This document shows, piece after piece, positions 51,417-60,708 of a DNA stretch of 64,000 nucleotides (positions are counted from its first letter, which is position 1; the number at the start of each line of letters is the position of its first letter). Below the pieces are notes generated by a model that saw nothing but the letters and a program-made list of their open reading frames with translations, was not told the origin of the DNA and did no database searches. A program made the translations under genes and the position numbers. This DNA is from Actinomycetes bacterium (GTDB taxonomy: Bacteria; Actinomycetota; Acidimicrobiia; Acidimicrobiales; Ilumatobacteraceae): contig JANYCT010000081.1 in assembly GCA_025360105.1 (NCBI GenBank), positions 23,035 to 87,034 on the forward strand, written 5' to 3'.

Positions 51417-52763
51417 TCAGGTCCGTGATCTCACACCCCTGCTGGCAACCATGCCCAACAACGCGCAGCCGGCGGCGATGGCGAAGTTGATCGCAATCGC
51501 GCCCTGCAGGGTAAGTGACGTTCGGCCGGCAAAGGCCACCGTTGCTCCACCCACGACACCCATCATCCCAAAGCCCAGTGAGTCGGCCAGATGAATTTGG
51601 CTGCTGATCTCGCCTTCACGCCCGTCGTCGGCGTAGGTCATGGAGGCAACCGTCGTGGGATTGAACAAGATGCCCATCCCGAATCCGCCAATGCACCAGG
51701 CCACGAATACAAGTGGGAGCGGCCAGTTGGGCCGCAGTACGGGTGCCACGGTGGCGATGCCAAGGAGTAGGAACCCGAAGCCGAGCATCGCCGATGGACC
51801 GGGTTGAATGCGGTCCGATCGTCGCGCCGTGACGGCTTGACCCACGGTCCACGTGACCGCGGCCCCCGAGATCACCAGACCCTGCACGATGGGTCTCGCC
51901 CCGTGGAGGCGATCGGCAGCGAGAGGCACGAAACTGTCGACACCCAGGAACGTGGCAGTGGCGAGGAAGCGAACTGCCACGATGGCGGCCAGGCCGCGAC
52001 GCGCACGAAAGACACCGGGCGGGAGCATGAACCGCAGTGCGGGAACAGCGATCGCGATACCGGCGACAGCGACTGCGATGGCCACCGGGAGGAGATGATT
52101 CTGTAGGCCGACGGCGAGCACGCCGACGCCGATGGCGGCTTGGAACGCCTTGGGCAGGCGACTCGGCCCGCGATCAATTACATCCTCTGATGGTGCAAGG
52201 TGGGCCATCGCCCGACCGGTGAGGAGCGCGACGAAGATTGCGATCGGGATGATGCCGATGAACACCCATCGCCATCCGGCGCGATCCACAACGACACCGG
52301 CGATCACCGGCGCAAGCAGACTCGGGATCACCCAGCCCGCGCTGAGGTACGCGTACATCGTGGCTTGGCGATCCACCGGGAACGCGCGGCGCACGGCAAC
52401 GAACGACAGTGGCGCAAAGCCGCCACTTCCGGCCCCCTGCAGCAGCCGGCCGATCAGTACGAGCGCCATCGTCTGCGCCGTGGCGGCGACGATGAGTCCC
52501 ACCACGAAGATGGTGATGCACGCAAGGAATGGCCGCCGTACGCCGTGCAGGTCGGCTTGTTCGCCGGCCCACACGAGGGCCACGAGGTCGGCAAGCATGT
52601 AGGCGGCGAGCGTGGCACCGTAGAGCGAGTCGCCGTGCAGCGCATCGGTGATCGTCGGCAGCGCCGTGATGACTGCTGTGGTCTCGAAGGCCACCAACGT
52701 GACGCTCAGCACGAGACCCACGGCGAGGGCGCGCTGGCTCGCATCGAGCGGGGTGCGCGTCAT
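51417..52763 (-). CDS. MFS transporter (DHA2-like)
   Basis: A 448-residue protein with 12-14 membrane segments. VAFETTAVITALPTITDALHG resembles motif D1 of DHA2 drug exporters, and ADLVALVWAGEQADLHGVRRPFLAC is motif A with Gly, Arg-Arg between helices 2 and 3. GRLLQGAGSGGFAPLSFVAVRRAFP and AGWVIPSLLAPVIAGVV contain motifs B and C, consistent with an antiporter. It probably exports organic compounds or drugs. Start ATG 52763. Confidence 0.88.
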   Translation of the reverse strand: MTRTPLDASQRALAVGLVLSVTLVAFETTAVITALPTITDALHGDSLYGATLAAYMLADLVALVWAGEQADLHGVRRPFLACITIFVVGLIVAATAQTMALVLIGRLLQGAGSGGFAPLSFVAVRRAFPVDRQATMYAYLSAGWVIPSLLAPVIAGVVVDRAGWRWVFIGIIPIAIFVALLTGRAMAHLAPSEDVIDRGPSRLPKAFQAAIGVGVLAVGLQNHLLPVAIAVAVAGIAIAVPALRFMLPPGVFRARRGLAAIVAVRFLATATFLGVDSFVPLAADRLHGARPIVQGLVISGAAVTWTVGQAVTARRSDRIQPGPSAMLGFGFLLLGIATVAPVLRPNWPLPLVFVAWCIGGFGMGILFNPTTVASMTYADDGREGEISSQIHLADSLGFGMMGVVGGATVAFAGRTSLTLQGAIAINFAIAAGCALLGMVASRGVRSRT

Positions 52764-52805
52764 GACGCCGACTGCATGTTGAACGGTCCGTGTGAGTCGT
52801 TGGTG

Positions 52806-54209
52806 CTATCTGGCCCCGACGCCTGGTGCCACGAGCGGCCAGGGCTGGGTGCGCTCCATCACGAGTGAGGCATCGAACAGCAGTTGCTCGCTGTAATGGC
52901 GGCCCACCACCTGCAGGCCCACGGGAAAGCCATCAACGGTGCCTGCGGGAATGCTGACAGCGGGGTTGCCGTGCAGGTTCGCGGGAAACGTAAGCCGGCC
53001 GTTGTTGCCGGCACCGGCAACGAGGCCGCCGAACGTGTCGGGCAATGGCCCTTCGGCCGCAAACGCGATGTCGGGATTGCTGGCCGTCATGACGAGATCG
53101 ACCTCACCGAAGATCGCCGCCATGCGCTCGTTGAGTTCCATGCGCCGTTCCTCGATCTTGGCCCGTGCCTCTGCGTCATAGCGACCGAGCGTGTGTTGGA
53201 CACCGAGGCGAATCTCGGGCGTGAGCACATCGGCACACTCGGGCCAGTGGTCACCGAGCTGCGCGTGGATCTCGATCATGCCGCTGATCGACCACGCCGC
53301 GCCCATACTCGGCAGTGAGGTGTCGATGCCGTTGACACGCACCATGCCGGTGGCAGCGATGAGATCGTCGGCCGCGTTTTCGAGCAGGGCCCACATCACA
53401 GGTGACACCACGGCGCCGCCCCAGTCGGGAACCACCGCGACGCGCAGCCCGCGCAGCGAGTCGGTGTGGGTACCGAGTTCGTTCTCCCAACCGTGGGTGC
53501 GCGGCAGGCTGAACTGATCGCGCGCGTCGTAGCCGTTGCACACGTCGAACCAACGTGCCGTGTCGCGTACCGACCGGCTGAGGCAACCGATGGTGACGGT
53601 CATGTTGCCAATGGTGGTGCGTGGCGCGCGTGGGATGCGGCCGAACGTGGCCTTGAGCCCGAACAACCCGGTGAAGCCCGCGGGAATGCGAATCGACCCG
53701 CCGCCGTCACCTCCGGTTGCGATGGTGACGAGACCACCAGACACCGCCGATGCCGTGCCGCCGCTGGATCCGCCGGGCGTATGCGCGGTGTTCCATGGAT
53801 TGAGCGTGGCCCCGTGCAGCAGGGTGCGGGTGAGGTTCACGCCACCGAACTCGCTGCTCGTGGTCTGCCCAGCGAGCACCGCTCCGCCGATGCGGCTGAT
53901 GCGATCGACCATCACCGAGGTGTGCGTGGAGACCTCGTCAGCGAACACGACACAGGCTTCGGTGGCGGGCCAGCCGTTGACGGCGTCGAGTTCTTTTACG
54001 CCGATCGGTACGCCGCCGAAGGGCAACGAGACATCGGCCTTGAGAGCGGCCTCCATCGCCTGCTCGCGAGGCGTATAACAAAAAGCATTGAGGTCGCTCG
54101 CATCGATGGCGTCATAGGTGGCCTGCAGTTCCTCGGCGGGCGAACGCTCACCGGCACGAAAGGCGTCGACCAATGAACAACTGTCACCCAACCACGGTGT
54201 GTTTCCCAT
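52806..54209 (-). CDS. Amidase-signature family hydrolase
   Basis: A 467-residue amidase. The Ser-cisSer-Lys triad is visible: Lys72 (GVPIGVKELDAV), the cis-Ser in PGGSSGGTASAV (Ser148/149) and the nucleophile Ser172 in GGDGGGSIRIPAGFTG. The C-terminus TVDGFPVGLQVVGRHYSE is standard. It hydrolyses an amide or glutamine-like substrate; no gatCAB partner is present, so a catabolic amidase is more likely than GatA. ATG 54209 is chosen from the motif spacing. It is the first gene of a minus-strand run with the MFS and CoA transferase genes. Confidence 0.92.
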   Translation of the reverse strand: MGNTPWLGDSCSLVDAFRAGERSPAEELQATYDAIDASDLNAFCYTPREQAMEAALKADVSLPFGGVPIGVKELDAVNGWPATEACVVFADEVSTHTSVMVDRISRIGGAVLAGQTTSSEFGGVNLTRTLLHGATLNPWNTAHTPGGSSGGTASAVSGGLVTIATGGDGGGSIRIPAGFTGLFGLKATFGRIPRAPRTTIGNMTVTIGCLSRSVRDTARWFDVCNGYDARDQFSLPRTHGWENELGTHTDSLRGLRVAVVPDWGGAVVSPVMWALLENAADDLIAATGMVRVNGIDTSLPSMGAAWSISGMIEIHAQLGDHWPECADVLTPEIRLGVQHTLGRYDAEARAKIEERRMELNERMAAIFGEVDLVMTASNPDIAFAAEGPLPDTFGGLVAGAGNNGRLTFPANLHGNPAVSIPAGTVDGFPVGLQVVGRHYSEQLLFDASLVMERTQPWPLVAPGVGAR

Positions 54210-54261
54210 GTCGGCGACGTTAGCCCGTGCGGCCTCGGTGGTTGTCGCCCGGTGAGCCCAG

Positions 54262-54654
54262 TCAGGTCGTCGGCTGGTTCGTCGGCGCCGAAGGCGACAC
54301 CAGCGTGATGAAGGCATCGGGGCCGATCAAGCTGATCGAGAGTTCGCGTAGCGACACACCGATGCCGAGCACGCGACCCTTCGCCGGCGGGTCGATGGTG
54401 ATCGTGACGATGCCCTGCGACGACCCGTTGACCAGCCAGCGTCCACGCCACCCGTGAGCTCCCCATCCGGTGACGGTTCCCGACCATGGCACCACGGATC
54501 GCACGTCGCTTCGCGGAATAGTTGCGGCGAACCCCACCCCGAGGCGTACGTCGATAGCGGTGTCGGTGACCTCGACGTAGCTGCGCTTGGGACCCATGCG
54601 CAGCAGTGCGAAGAAAGTGGCGTTGACGGAATTGAACGAGATGTCGAATCTCAT
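54262..54654 (-). CDS. Conserved actinobacterial small protein, unknown function
   Basis: A 130-residue, soluble, beta-rich protein starting MRFDISFNSVNATFFALLRM. It has no membrane segment and no familiar motif; RSDVRSVVPWSGTVTGWGAHGWRGRWLVNGSS is the most distinctive stretch. It resembles in outline short hypothetical proteins with a PH-like or DUF3093-type fold. It sits 52 bases upstream of the amidase gene on the same strand and is divergent to the thioesterase gene. Function not assigned. Confidence 0.6.
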   Translation of the reverse strand: MRFDISFNSVNATFFALLRMGPKRSYVEVTDTAIDVRLGVGFAATIPRSDVRSVVPWSGTVTGWGAHGWRGRWLVNGSSQGIVTITIDPPAKGRVLGIGVSLRELSISLIGPDAFITLVSPSAPTNQPTT

Positions 54655-54744
54655 GCGCTCAGTCTGTCACCGGCAGTCGCGCTTCGATACGGCGTTTCGA
54701 CCAGTCTTTCGGATCGGCCATGCGGCCCGTAGAGTCGGTGCGTC

Positions 54745-55590
54745 ATGGACAGCCGCGCTTTTTTGGATCTTCGTTCCAGCCACAACCCCTATCGATGGAG
54801 CCTGCCCGTCACCACCGGGCTGTCCACGTGGGGTGGATTCCTGTTCGGCGGGTGTGGCCTGGGTGCGGCCATCTCGGCACTCGAGCTCACGTCGGGTCGT
54901 GAGTGCGTGTGGGCGACAGGGCAATACCTGTCGTATGCCAAACCCGGTGAGGTGATGGACATCGACGTGACCATCGCGGTCGACGGTCATCAGATCACCC
55001 AGGCGCGGGCCGTGTGCCACGTGGGCAATCGCGAAATCCTCACGGTGAACGCGGCGCTTGGTCATCGCGAGATGGAGTTGGCGGGGCAGTGGGAACAGAT
55101 GCCCGACGTGCCCCCGCCATCTCAGTGCGCAGAGCGCGACTACCGCATGCCCGCCGACGGCACCATCAATGAGCGGCTTGAGCAGCGCATCGTGAAGGGC
55201 CGAGATCTGGCTTCGCTCGACGGCACCGCCGGTGATGGGAGGGTTCAGCTCTGGGCGCGCATCCCCGATGTGATCGATGGCGTGGATGCCACCACGCTGG
55301 CGATCCTGGGTGACTTCGTCCCGATGGGTGTGGGCCAGGCACTCGGCGTTCGCGGTGGCGGCAACAGCCTCGACAACACCCTGCGCGTGGCGCGTCTGGT
55401 GCCCACCGAATGGGTGCTGCTCGACATCCGCGTGCACGCCGTGAGCCGTGGGTTCGGTCACGGGTTGGTGCACATGTTCGCGGAGGACGGCACGCTGATG
55501 GCCACGGCCAGTCAGAGCTGCATCGTTCGTTTCTGGAAAGGTGAGATCGAGGAGCCGCAGCGCCGGCCGGTCGAGGGGGAGAGCACATGA
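54745..55590 (+). CDS. Acyl-CoA thioesterase-like double hot-dog protein
   Basis: A 281-residue protein built of two hot-dog units, as in TesB-type thioesterases: ATGQYLSYAKPGEVMDIDVTIAVDGHQITQARAVCHVGNREILTVNAALG in the first, and SLDNTLRVARLVPTEWVLLDIRVHAVSRGFGHGLVHMFAEDGTLMATASQSCIVR in the second. The ending TASQSCIVR is typical of the second half. It would hydrolyse or bind acyl-CoAs. Its stop overlaps the LLM oxidoreductase start (ATGA), so the two are coupled. Confidence 0.82.
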   Translation: MDSRAFLDLRSSHNPYRWSLPVTTGLSTWGGFLFGGCGLGAAISALELTSGRECVWATGQYLSYAKPGEVMDIDVTIAVDGHQITQARAVCHVGNREILTVNAALGHREMELAGQWEQMPDVPPPSQCAERDYRMPADGTINERLEQRIVKGRDLASLDGTAGDGRVQLWARIPDVIDGVDATTLAILGDFVPMGVGQALGVRGGGNSLDNTLRVARLVPTEWVLLDIRVHAVSRGFGHGLVHMFAEDGTLMATASQSCIVRFWKGEIEEPQRRPVEGEST

Positions 55591-56594
55591 GCGAGGCAAC
55601 GACTACACCGCCGACAGTGGCGAAGCGTCCGGGGATGACGGTGCCGCTGCCGGGCCCGCTGCACAGTCATCGCGAGAAGCTGATGGAGCTGGCCGATCTG
55701 GGTTACACCGACATCTGGTCGGCCGAGAGCGATGGTGCCGATGCCTTCACGCCGCTGGCCATGGCCGCTGCATGGGAACCCCGCCTTCGCCTGGGCACTG
55801 CCATTGTGCCCGCCTACACGCGTTCGCCGGCGTGCTTCGCGCAGAGTGTTGCGAGCATGGCCGATGCTGCACCCGGACGCTTTGCGATCGGCATTGGTTC
55901 GAGCAGCAACGTGATCGTCGAGCGTTGGAATGGCGTGCCGTTCGTGGAGCCCTACAAGAAGGTGCGCGATGTGGTGCGTTTCTTGAAAGACGCGTTGAGC
56001 GGCGAGAAGGTGAGCAAGCAGTACGACACGTTCACGGTGGATGGCTTCCGTCTGGGCGTACGGCCCGAGGTGCAACCGCAGATCTTGGTGGCCGCGCTGC
56101 GCGAGGGCATGCTGCGGCTTGCTGCGCGGGAGGCCGATGGTGCCATCATCAATTGGTTGTCGGCCAGTGACGTGACCAAGGTTGCGGCCGTGGTGAACGA
56201 GGCATCCGGTGGCATCCCCAAGGAGATCGTGTGTCGCATCTTCGTGTGCCCCAGCGAGAATGCCGACGTCGTGCGCGCCGCCGGCAAGTTCGCGATTGCC
56301 GCCTATCTGAATGTGCCGGTCTACGCAGCGTTTCACGCGTGGCTCGGGCGCGGTGAGATACTGCAGCCGATGTGGGACGCCTGGAAGGCCGGCGACCGCA
56401 AGGCCGCCCTGGCCGCCATTCCCGATGAGCTGGTCGACGACATCATCGTGCATGGTTCGCCGGCCCAATGCCGGGCCAAGATCCAGTCGTATTTCGACAA
56501 CGGCGTGACCACCACGTCGCTGGCGATCCTGGGCCTCGATCCCGAACTGAAGCACTGGCAGGCCGTGAAGGACTTGGCCCCCAGGGCAGGCTGA
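55587..56594 (+). CDS. LLM-class F420-dependent oxidoreductase
   Basis: A 335-residue luciferase-like TIM-barrel enzyme. ELADLGYTDIWSAESDGADAFTPLAMAAAW, LRLGTAIVPAYTRSPACFAQSVASMADAAPGRFAIGIGSSS and YDTFTVDGFRLG...PEVQPQILVAALREGMLRLAAREADGAI are hallmarks of F420-dependent (not FMN) actinobacterial LLM proteins. It reduces or oxidises an unknown substrate using F420H2. ATG 55587 overlaps the thioesterase stop. Confidence 0.92.
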   Translation: MSEATTTPPTVAKRPGMTVPLPGPLHSHREKLMELADLGYTDIWSAESDGADAFTPLAMAAAWEPRLRLGTAIVPAYTRSPACFAQSVASMADAAPGRFAIGIGSSSNVIVERWNGVPFVEPYKKVRDVVRFLKDALSGEKVSKQYDTFTVDGFRLGVRPEVQPQILVAALREGMLRLAAREADGAIINWLSASDVTKVAAVVNEASGGIPKEIVCRIFVCPSENADVVRAAGKFAIAAYLNVPVYAAFHAWLGRGEILQPMWDAWKAGDRKAALAAIPDELVDDIIVHGSPAQCRAKIQSYFDNGVTTTSLAILGLDPELKHWQAVKDLAPRAG

Positions 56595-56610
56595 GCGGCT
56601 CCAGAAGAGA

Positions 56611-56838
56611 TCAGGCAGCGGCCTGGCGGCTGCCGCGTTGATGCGCCGGAGCGCCACGCTTCGCGGCTTGCGCCGCCAGCTGGGCCCGGAGTGCGGCGAC
56701 GTGGGCGAGGCCGGACAGCCGTGTGCGTTCGTTGAGGCGGAACTGCAACGGCACCGCGGCCGAGACGTTGAGAAGGGACAGTTGCTCGGGAGCGCCGGTT
56801 GCGCTGATCTGTTCTGCTGGGGTGCCGATCTGACTCAT
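56611..56838 (-). CDS. Small conserved protein of unknown function
   Basis: A 75-residue protein: MSQIGTPAEQISATGAPEQLSLLNVS, then VPLQFRLNERTRLSGLAHVAALRAQLAAQAAKRG. The core F/Y-R-L-x-x-R-T-R-x-x-G-L-x-x-V-A-x-x-R-A-x-L occurs in short hypothetical proteins of actinobacteria. ATG 56838 is supported by the conserved core. It lies between the LLM gene and the lipoprotein gene, 47 bases downstream of the latter on the same strand. Confidence 0.6.
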   Translation of the reverse strand: MSQIGTPAEQISATGAPEQLSLLNVSAAVPLQFRLNERTRLSGLAHVAALRAQLAAQAAKRGAPAHQRGSRQAAA

Positions 56839-56885
56839 GCCACGAGTATGACGAAGGGGTGTTACAGCCGATCCCCAGCGCCCGC

Positions 56886-58223
56886 TCAGCCTGGGGTCAG
56901 GGTGACGACCTCGGTGGTGTCGCGGCAACCGCCGCCGTTCACGCAACCATGGCTGTGTCCGGTGAGGGTGAGCGTCCCGCCCTCTTCACCGCTGATCGTG
57001 TAGTCGCCGTTACCCGAGAGCGTCATGCCGCTGCCAGAGCCCATGTAGGTGTGTGCTCCGCCATGTTCGTCGGTGGGGAAGTACGCAAACTGAACGGTGG
57101 CGCCGGGAAACGAGCCGTTGAGCGTGAACGGCTTCGTGAGGTCCTCCACGATGCCGCTGAGCGTCAGACCATCGCCACCTCCGCTCGCCGTCCAGACGGG
57201 CTTACAGATCTTCTTGGCCTTCTCTTCGTCGAGCGGAGCAAAGTCGGCGCCGCCGAGTAACTGCCCCTGCCGGTTGAAGCCTGCCCACAGCGCCATCAAG
57301 ATGCTGGGGTCCTTGGCTGCCTTGCACTTGGTGATTGCTTCTTCTTCGCAGACGGGAAATGCCTGCGCGAGCAGGTTGTAGATGTCGGCGGCCGTGAAGC
57401 TCGTTGCCGCGCCGATCAACTGCCGCTGCCGCTCGTAGCTGAGCACGGTTGCGATGGCCAATTGGCCGGCAGCACACGATGACTTGGCGGCGTCGAGACG
57501 CGGCTTGATGACCTGCTCCTCCCACTGCTTGGAGTACTTCTCGAAGGTGTCGAGCAGCGCCGAGTTCTCGTGTTCGTTGAGCAGCTGGCTTTGCCGTTCC
57601 TCGAGAAAGATCTTGCCGACTTCGCCCGTGATGCGGTCCGCCGCCGCTGACGCCTGCCGCTGGAGGAATTGGGCCTTGCTCGGCAAAGAGACATCACCGA
57701 ACGCATAGCCCGAGAAGTGCGGCACCATGATCACGATCTTTTTGGTATCGAGCTGCGGCTCGGCGGCGCCGAACTGGGTGCCGTCGTCGCTGAAGAAGAA
57801 CATCAGCTGACGATCGACCGGCACGTCCTTCTTCGGCGTGATGGTGAGCTTGGCGGTGTGCAGGAAGTTGAGACCCAATGGACCGAACACGACGCCGTGT
57901 GCATCGAAGCCGAGATTGCCGAACGTGGCCACCGGCGTTGTCGTGACCTCGGTGTCGCCGAGCAGTGCGTCGGCCGGGATGTCAAGGGTGAAACGGGTGC
58001 CGTCCTTGCTCGTGACATCGATCGAGCCGCCCTTGCTGCCCACCGTCGCTTTGGATCCCGCAGCCTCCAAGCCGATCACGAGCGGACCCGAGACCGCAGG
58101 CCCTGCCGCAGCGCTGGACCCTCCTGCGGCGGAATCCGAGGGCAAACCGGTAGACCCTGACGAGCTGCACGAGGCCATCACGAGGGCGAATGTTGCGACC
58201 ACGATTGCGCGATGGGCTGACAT
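56886..58223 (-). CDS. Large putative lipoprotein of unknown function
   Basis: A 445-residue exported protein. Signal MSAHRAIVVATFALVMASC has the lipobox VMASC (Cys19), then a Ser/Gly/Ala linker. Residues about 60-190 form a beta-rich ZU5-like segment (GGSIDVTSKDGTRFTLDIPADALLGDTEVTTTPV is the ZU5 style), then a helical middle (QASAAADRITGEVGKIFLEERQSQLLNEHENSALL), and a C-terminal Gly-rich beta part ending CVNGGGCRDTTEVVTLTPG. ZU5-type modules can be self-cleaving in other proteins, but no HFS motif is clear here (VPHFSGYAFG is present near residue 188). Function unknown. Confidence 0.72.
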   Translation of the reverse strand: MSAHRAIVVATFALVMASCSSSGSTGLPSDSAAGGSSAAAGPAVSGPLVIGLEAAGSKATVGSKGGSIDVTSKDGTRFTLDIPADALLGDTEVTTTPVATFGNLGFDAHGVVFGPLGLNFLHTAKLTITPKKDVPVDRQLMFFFSDDGTQFGAAEPQLDTKKIVIMVPHFSGYAFGDVSLPSKAQFLQRQASAAADRITGEVGKIFLEERQSQLLNEHENSALLDTFEKYSKQWEEQVIKPRLDAAKSSCAAGQLAIATVLSYERQRQLIGAATSFTAADIYNLLAQAFPVCEEEAITKCKAAKDPSILMALWAGFNRQGQLLGGADFAPLDEEKAKKICKPVWTASGGGDGLTLSGIVEDLTKPFTLNGSFPGATVQFAYFPTDEHGGAHTYMGSGSGMTLSGNGDYTISGEEGGTLTLTGHSHGCVNGGGCRDTTEVVTLTPG

Positions 58224-58301
58224 ACGCGGACGATAGCAGCGCGGGTGGCTGCGGGCCGCCTCGCCGCGCCTGCAGCCGACATGAGGCGTAGTGTGCAGTG
58301 C

Positions 58302-59393
58302 ATGGTAAGTCCCGTGCGGCGAATTCAGGCGGCGCATTACGACACCGAGGTTCGTGATGCGTGGGGCAGCTACGGCGACCCGCGGGCGATCACGTCGATC
58401 ATCGAGGTGAGCGCGAAGGTGTCCACCAACCACGTCTACCGACTCCATCTCGACGACGGTGGAAGCGCCATTGCCAAGGTGTCGTCATATGGGTCGTACT
58501 TCCTGTTCCGCGAGGACCACGATCGCATCCATCGCACGCGCACGCTGCTACAGCCCACGCGTTGGGCCGACCTGCTCGCCGACGTGTTCGTGGAACAGGG
58601 TGAACCCCCGCACGGCCAGACACCGCGGGTATTCACCCATTACAACGGCCAACTCTGGACCGCCTTCTATCAAGACGTGGAAGTGGCTCACAGCCTGCCG
58701 CGCGTGCTGACCGAACGGCAGGTGGGCGAACTCGGCGAGGAGATGGCGCTTTTGCACCGCGACTGCGCCGACGTCGCGCGGCGCATCCCGTTGTCATCGA
58801 AGTCGATCAAGTCCGATGCGATCCACTTGCTCGATCTGCTCTCGGATCGGCACTCGTCGCTCAAGTTCCAATACGACGCTACGCAGAAGCAGTACCTGCG
58901 CTCGCAATGCCATGAGTTCCTCGAGCAACTCGACCGGTTTGGTTACGACGACTGGACCAAGGTGCCCGTACTCATCGACTGGAACCTTGGCAACTTCTCC
59001 GTATCGATGGCCAAACACCAGATTCGACTGTTCAGTCGCTGGGATTACGACTGGTTCCGCATCGAGCCGCGCCTGCTCGACTTCTATTTCCTGTCGCGCG
59101 TGTCGAGCGCTACGGGCGATCGAACCGTGTTCTCGTACTCGCCGCATACGTTGCTCGAGCCACGGTTCAAGACGTTCCTCACCGCCTATCACCGCATCTA
59201 TCCACTGAACGAGAACGAGTTGTTGTTTCTGCGCGAGGTGTACCGGTTCTTCATCCTCAACTACGTGGTGCGCGAGGGTGACAACTTCTTCCAGCCCGAA
59301 TACTGGCGGCGCCTCCAGCAAGAGGCCGTCTCGCTGTGTCTGCCCGCTGCCGAACGACTCGATTTACGCCCATTGCTCGACATCCTCGAATGA
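58302..59393 (+). CDS. Kinase-fold protein, APH/choline-kinase-like
   Basis: A 363-residue phosphotransferase-like protein. VYRLHLDDGGSAIAKVSSYGSYF at residues 46-67 contains the ATP-binding Lys59. LGEEMALLHRDC precedes the catalytic loop VLIDWNLGNFSV (Asp226, Asn231), where the usual HxD is replaced by IDW. RWDYDWFRIEPRLLDFYFL carries the metal-binding Asp (248/250). Domain length and the ATP-grasp order are those of the aminoglycoside phosphotransferase family. The DUF4032 gene begins ten bases after the stop, so the two kinase-fold proteins are probably made together. The substrate is unknown. Confidence 0.75.
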   Translation: MVSPVRRIQAAHYDTEVRDAWGSYGDPRAITSIIEVSAKVSTNHVYRLHLDDGGSAIAKVSSYGSYFLFREDHDRIHRTRTLLQPTRWADLLADVFVEQGEPPHGQTPRVFTHYNGQLWTAFYQDVEVAHSLPRVLTERQVGELGEEMALLHRDCADVARRIPLSSKSIKSDAIHLLDLLSDRHSSLKFQYDATQKQYLRSQCHEFLEQLDRFGYDDWTKVPVLIDWNLGNFSVSMAKHQIRLFSRWDYDWFRIEPRLLDFYFLSRVSSATGDRTVFSYSPHTLLEPRFKTFLTAYHRIYPLNENELLFLREVYRFFILNYVVREGDNFFQPEYWRRLQQEAVSLCLPAAERLDLRPLLDILE

Positions 59394-59403
59394 CGGGGTC
59401 GAC

Positions 59404-60678
59404 GTGTTGCGTCTGACCACCCGCCTCGGCCATCCGACATTCGTGGACCTGCCGTGGGAGACGCCGTTGAGCGAGTGGAGCGACGTTCGAATCGTGACGC
59501 CCGTGCAGGGCATCCACCGCCACGTCGTGAGCTTCATTGCGTATGGCGGCGCGCTGTATGCCATGAAGGAACTCCCCGGCGATCTGGCGACGCGCGAATA
59601 CGGTCTGCTGCGCGAACTCGATGCGCGCGGCGTGTCGGTGGTGGAGGCCGTGGGCACTGTCAGCGGTCGAACAGACGTCGACGACGAACCGCTCGACGCA
59701 GTGCTGATCACCCGCCACCTCGACTACTCGCTGCCGTATCGCGCCCTGTTTCAGAACGGCAAGCGACAGGAACTGTGGCTGCCCCTGCTCGATTCGCTCG
59801 CGCTGTTGCTGGTGCGTATCCACCTCGCAGGGTTCTACTGGGGCGATTGTTCGTTGTCGAACGCGCTCTTCCGCCGTGACGCCGGTTCGTTGGCTGCGAC
59901 GCTGGTCGATGCGGAGACGGGCGAGGTACATCCGTCATTGTCCGATGGTCAGCGGTTGCAGGATCTGATGATCGCCGAGGTCAACGTGGCGGGCGAGTTG
60001 CTCGACATCGCGATGGGCGGCGGCTGGGCCGATGATATCGACCCCGCGCAGATCGGCGAAGACCTCGTGCGTCGTTACGAGGGACTCTGGGCGGAATTGA
60101 CACGCGAGCAGATCATCTCCGCCGACAGCAGTCACGAGATCGACGCGCGGGTGCGCCGCCTGAACCAACTCGGGTTCGACGTCAGCGAGGTCGTGATCGA
60201 AGGCATCGACGGTGTGAACGGCGGCGCCAAACTGCGGTTCCGCACTGCTGTGGTCGAGGCGGGTCACCATCAACGCGAACTACTCGCGCTCACCGGGCTC
60301 GATGCGCACGAGAACCAAGCGCGTCGCTTGCTCAATGACATCCGCAGCTACCGCGCTGCGCTCGAACGTCGATCCGTTGATGAGACCGGCAGGGCGGTGG
60401 TGCTGACCGATCAATTGGCGGCGATGCGTTGGCTGGCCGAGGTATTCACGCCGACGATCGAGTCGATTCCATCGCAGGCGCGCGGCAAGTTGGAGCCGGC
60501 TGAGTTGTTCCATCAGATCCTCGAACACCGCTGGTTCATGTCCGAAGACGCCGGGCGTGACATCGGCACGGCTGCTGCATGTGCGGACTACATGGCCACG
60601 GTTCTGACTGAACTCCCCGACGAACGGCACGTGGTCCTCGACCCTGAGCCGGTTGACCGGGCGTCTGTCGATCCATGA
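59404..60678 (+). CDS. DUF4032 protein with kinase-like N-terminal domain
   Basis: A 424-residue protein typical of actinobacteria. The start is GTG 59404 (MLRLTTRLGHPTFVDLPWE). The N-terminal half is Kdo-kinase/APH-like: ALYAMKELPGD with the ATP Lys, LVRIHLAGFYWGDCSLSNALF as the catalytic Asp-x4-Asn loop and TLVDAETGEVHP as the metal-binding Asp. From about residue 230 the DUF4032 part contains ADSSHEIDARVRRLNQLGFDVSEV and LEHRWFMSEDAGRDIGTAAA. Possible protein or glycerolipid kinase; no substrate is assigned. It precedes gpsA by 30 bases. Confidence 0.82.
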   Translation: MLRLTTRLGHPTFVDLPWETPLSEWSDVRIVTPVQGIHRHVVSFIAYGGALYAMKELPGDLATREYGLLRELDARGVSVVEAVGTVSGRTDVDDEPLDAVLITRHLDYSLPYRALFQNGKRQELWLPLLDSLALLLVRIHLAGFYWGDCSLSNALFRRDAGSLAATLVDAETGEVHPSLSDGQRLQDLMIAEVNVAGELLDIAMGGGWADDIDPAQIGEDLVRRYEGLWAELTREQIISADSSHEIDARVRRLNQLGFDVSEVVIEGIDGVNGGAKLRFRTAVVEAGHHQRELLALTGLDAHENQARRLLNDIRSYRAALERRSVDETGRAVVLTDQLAAMRWLAEVFTPTIESIPSQARGKLEPAELFHQILEHRWFMSEDAGRDIGTAAACADYMATVLTELPDERHVVLDPEPVDRASVDP

Positions 60679-60708
60679 AGACGAGCGTTGTGTGCCTACG
60701 CTGACGCG

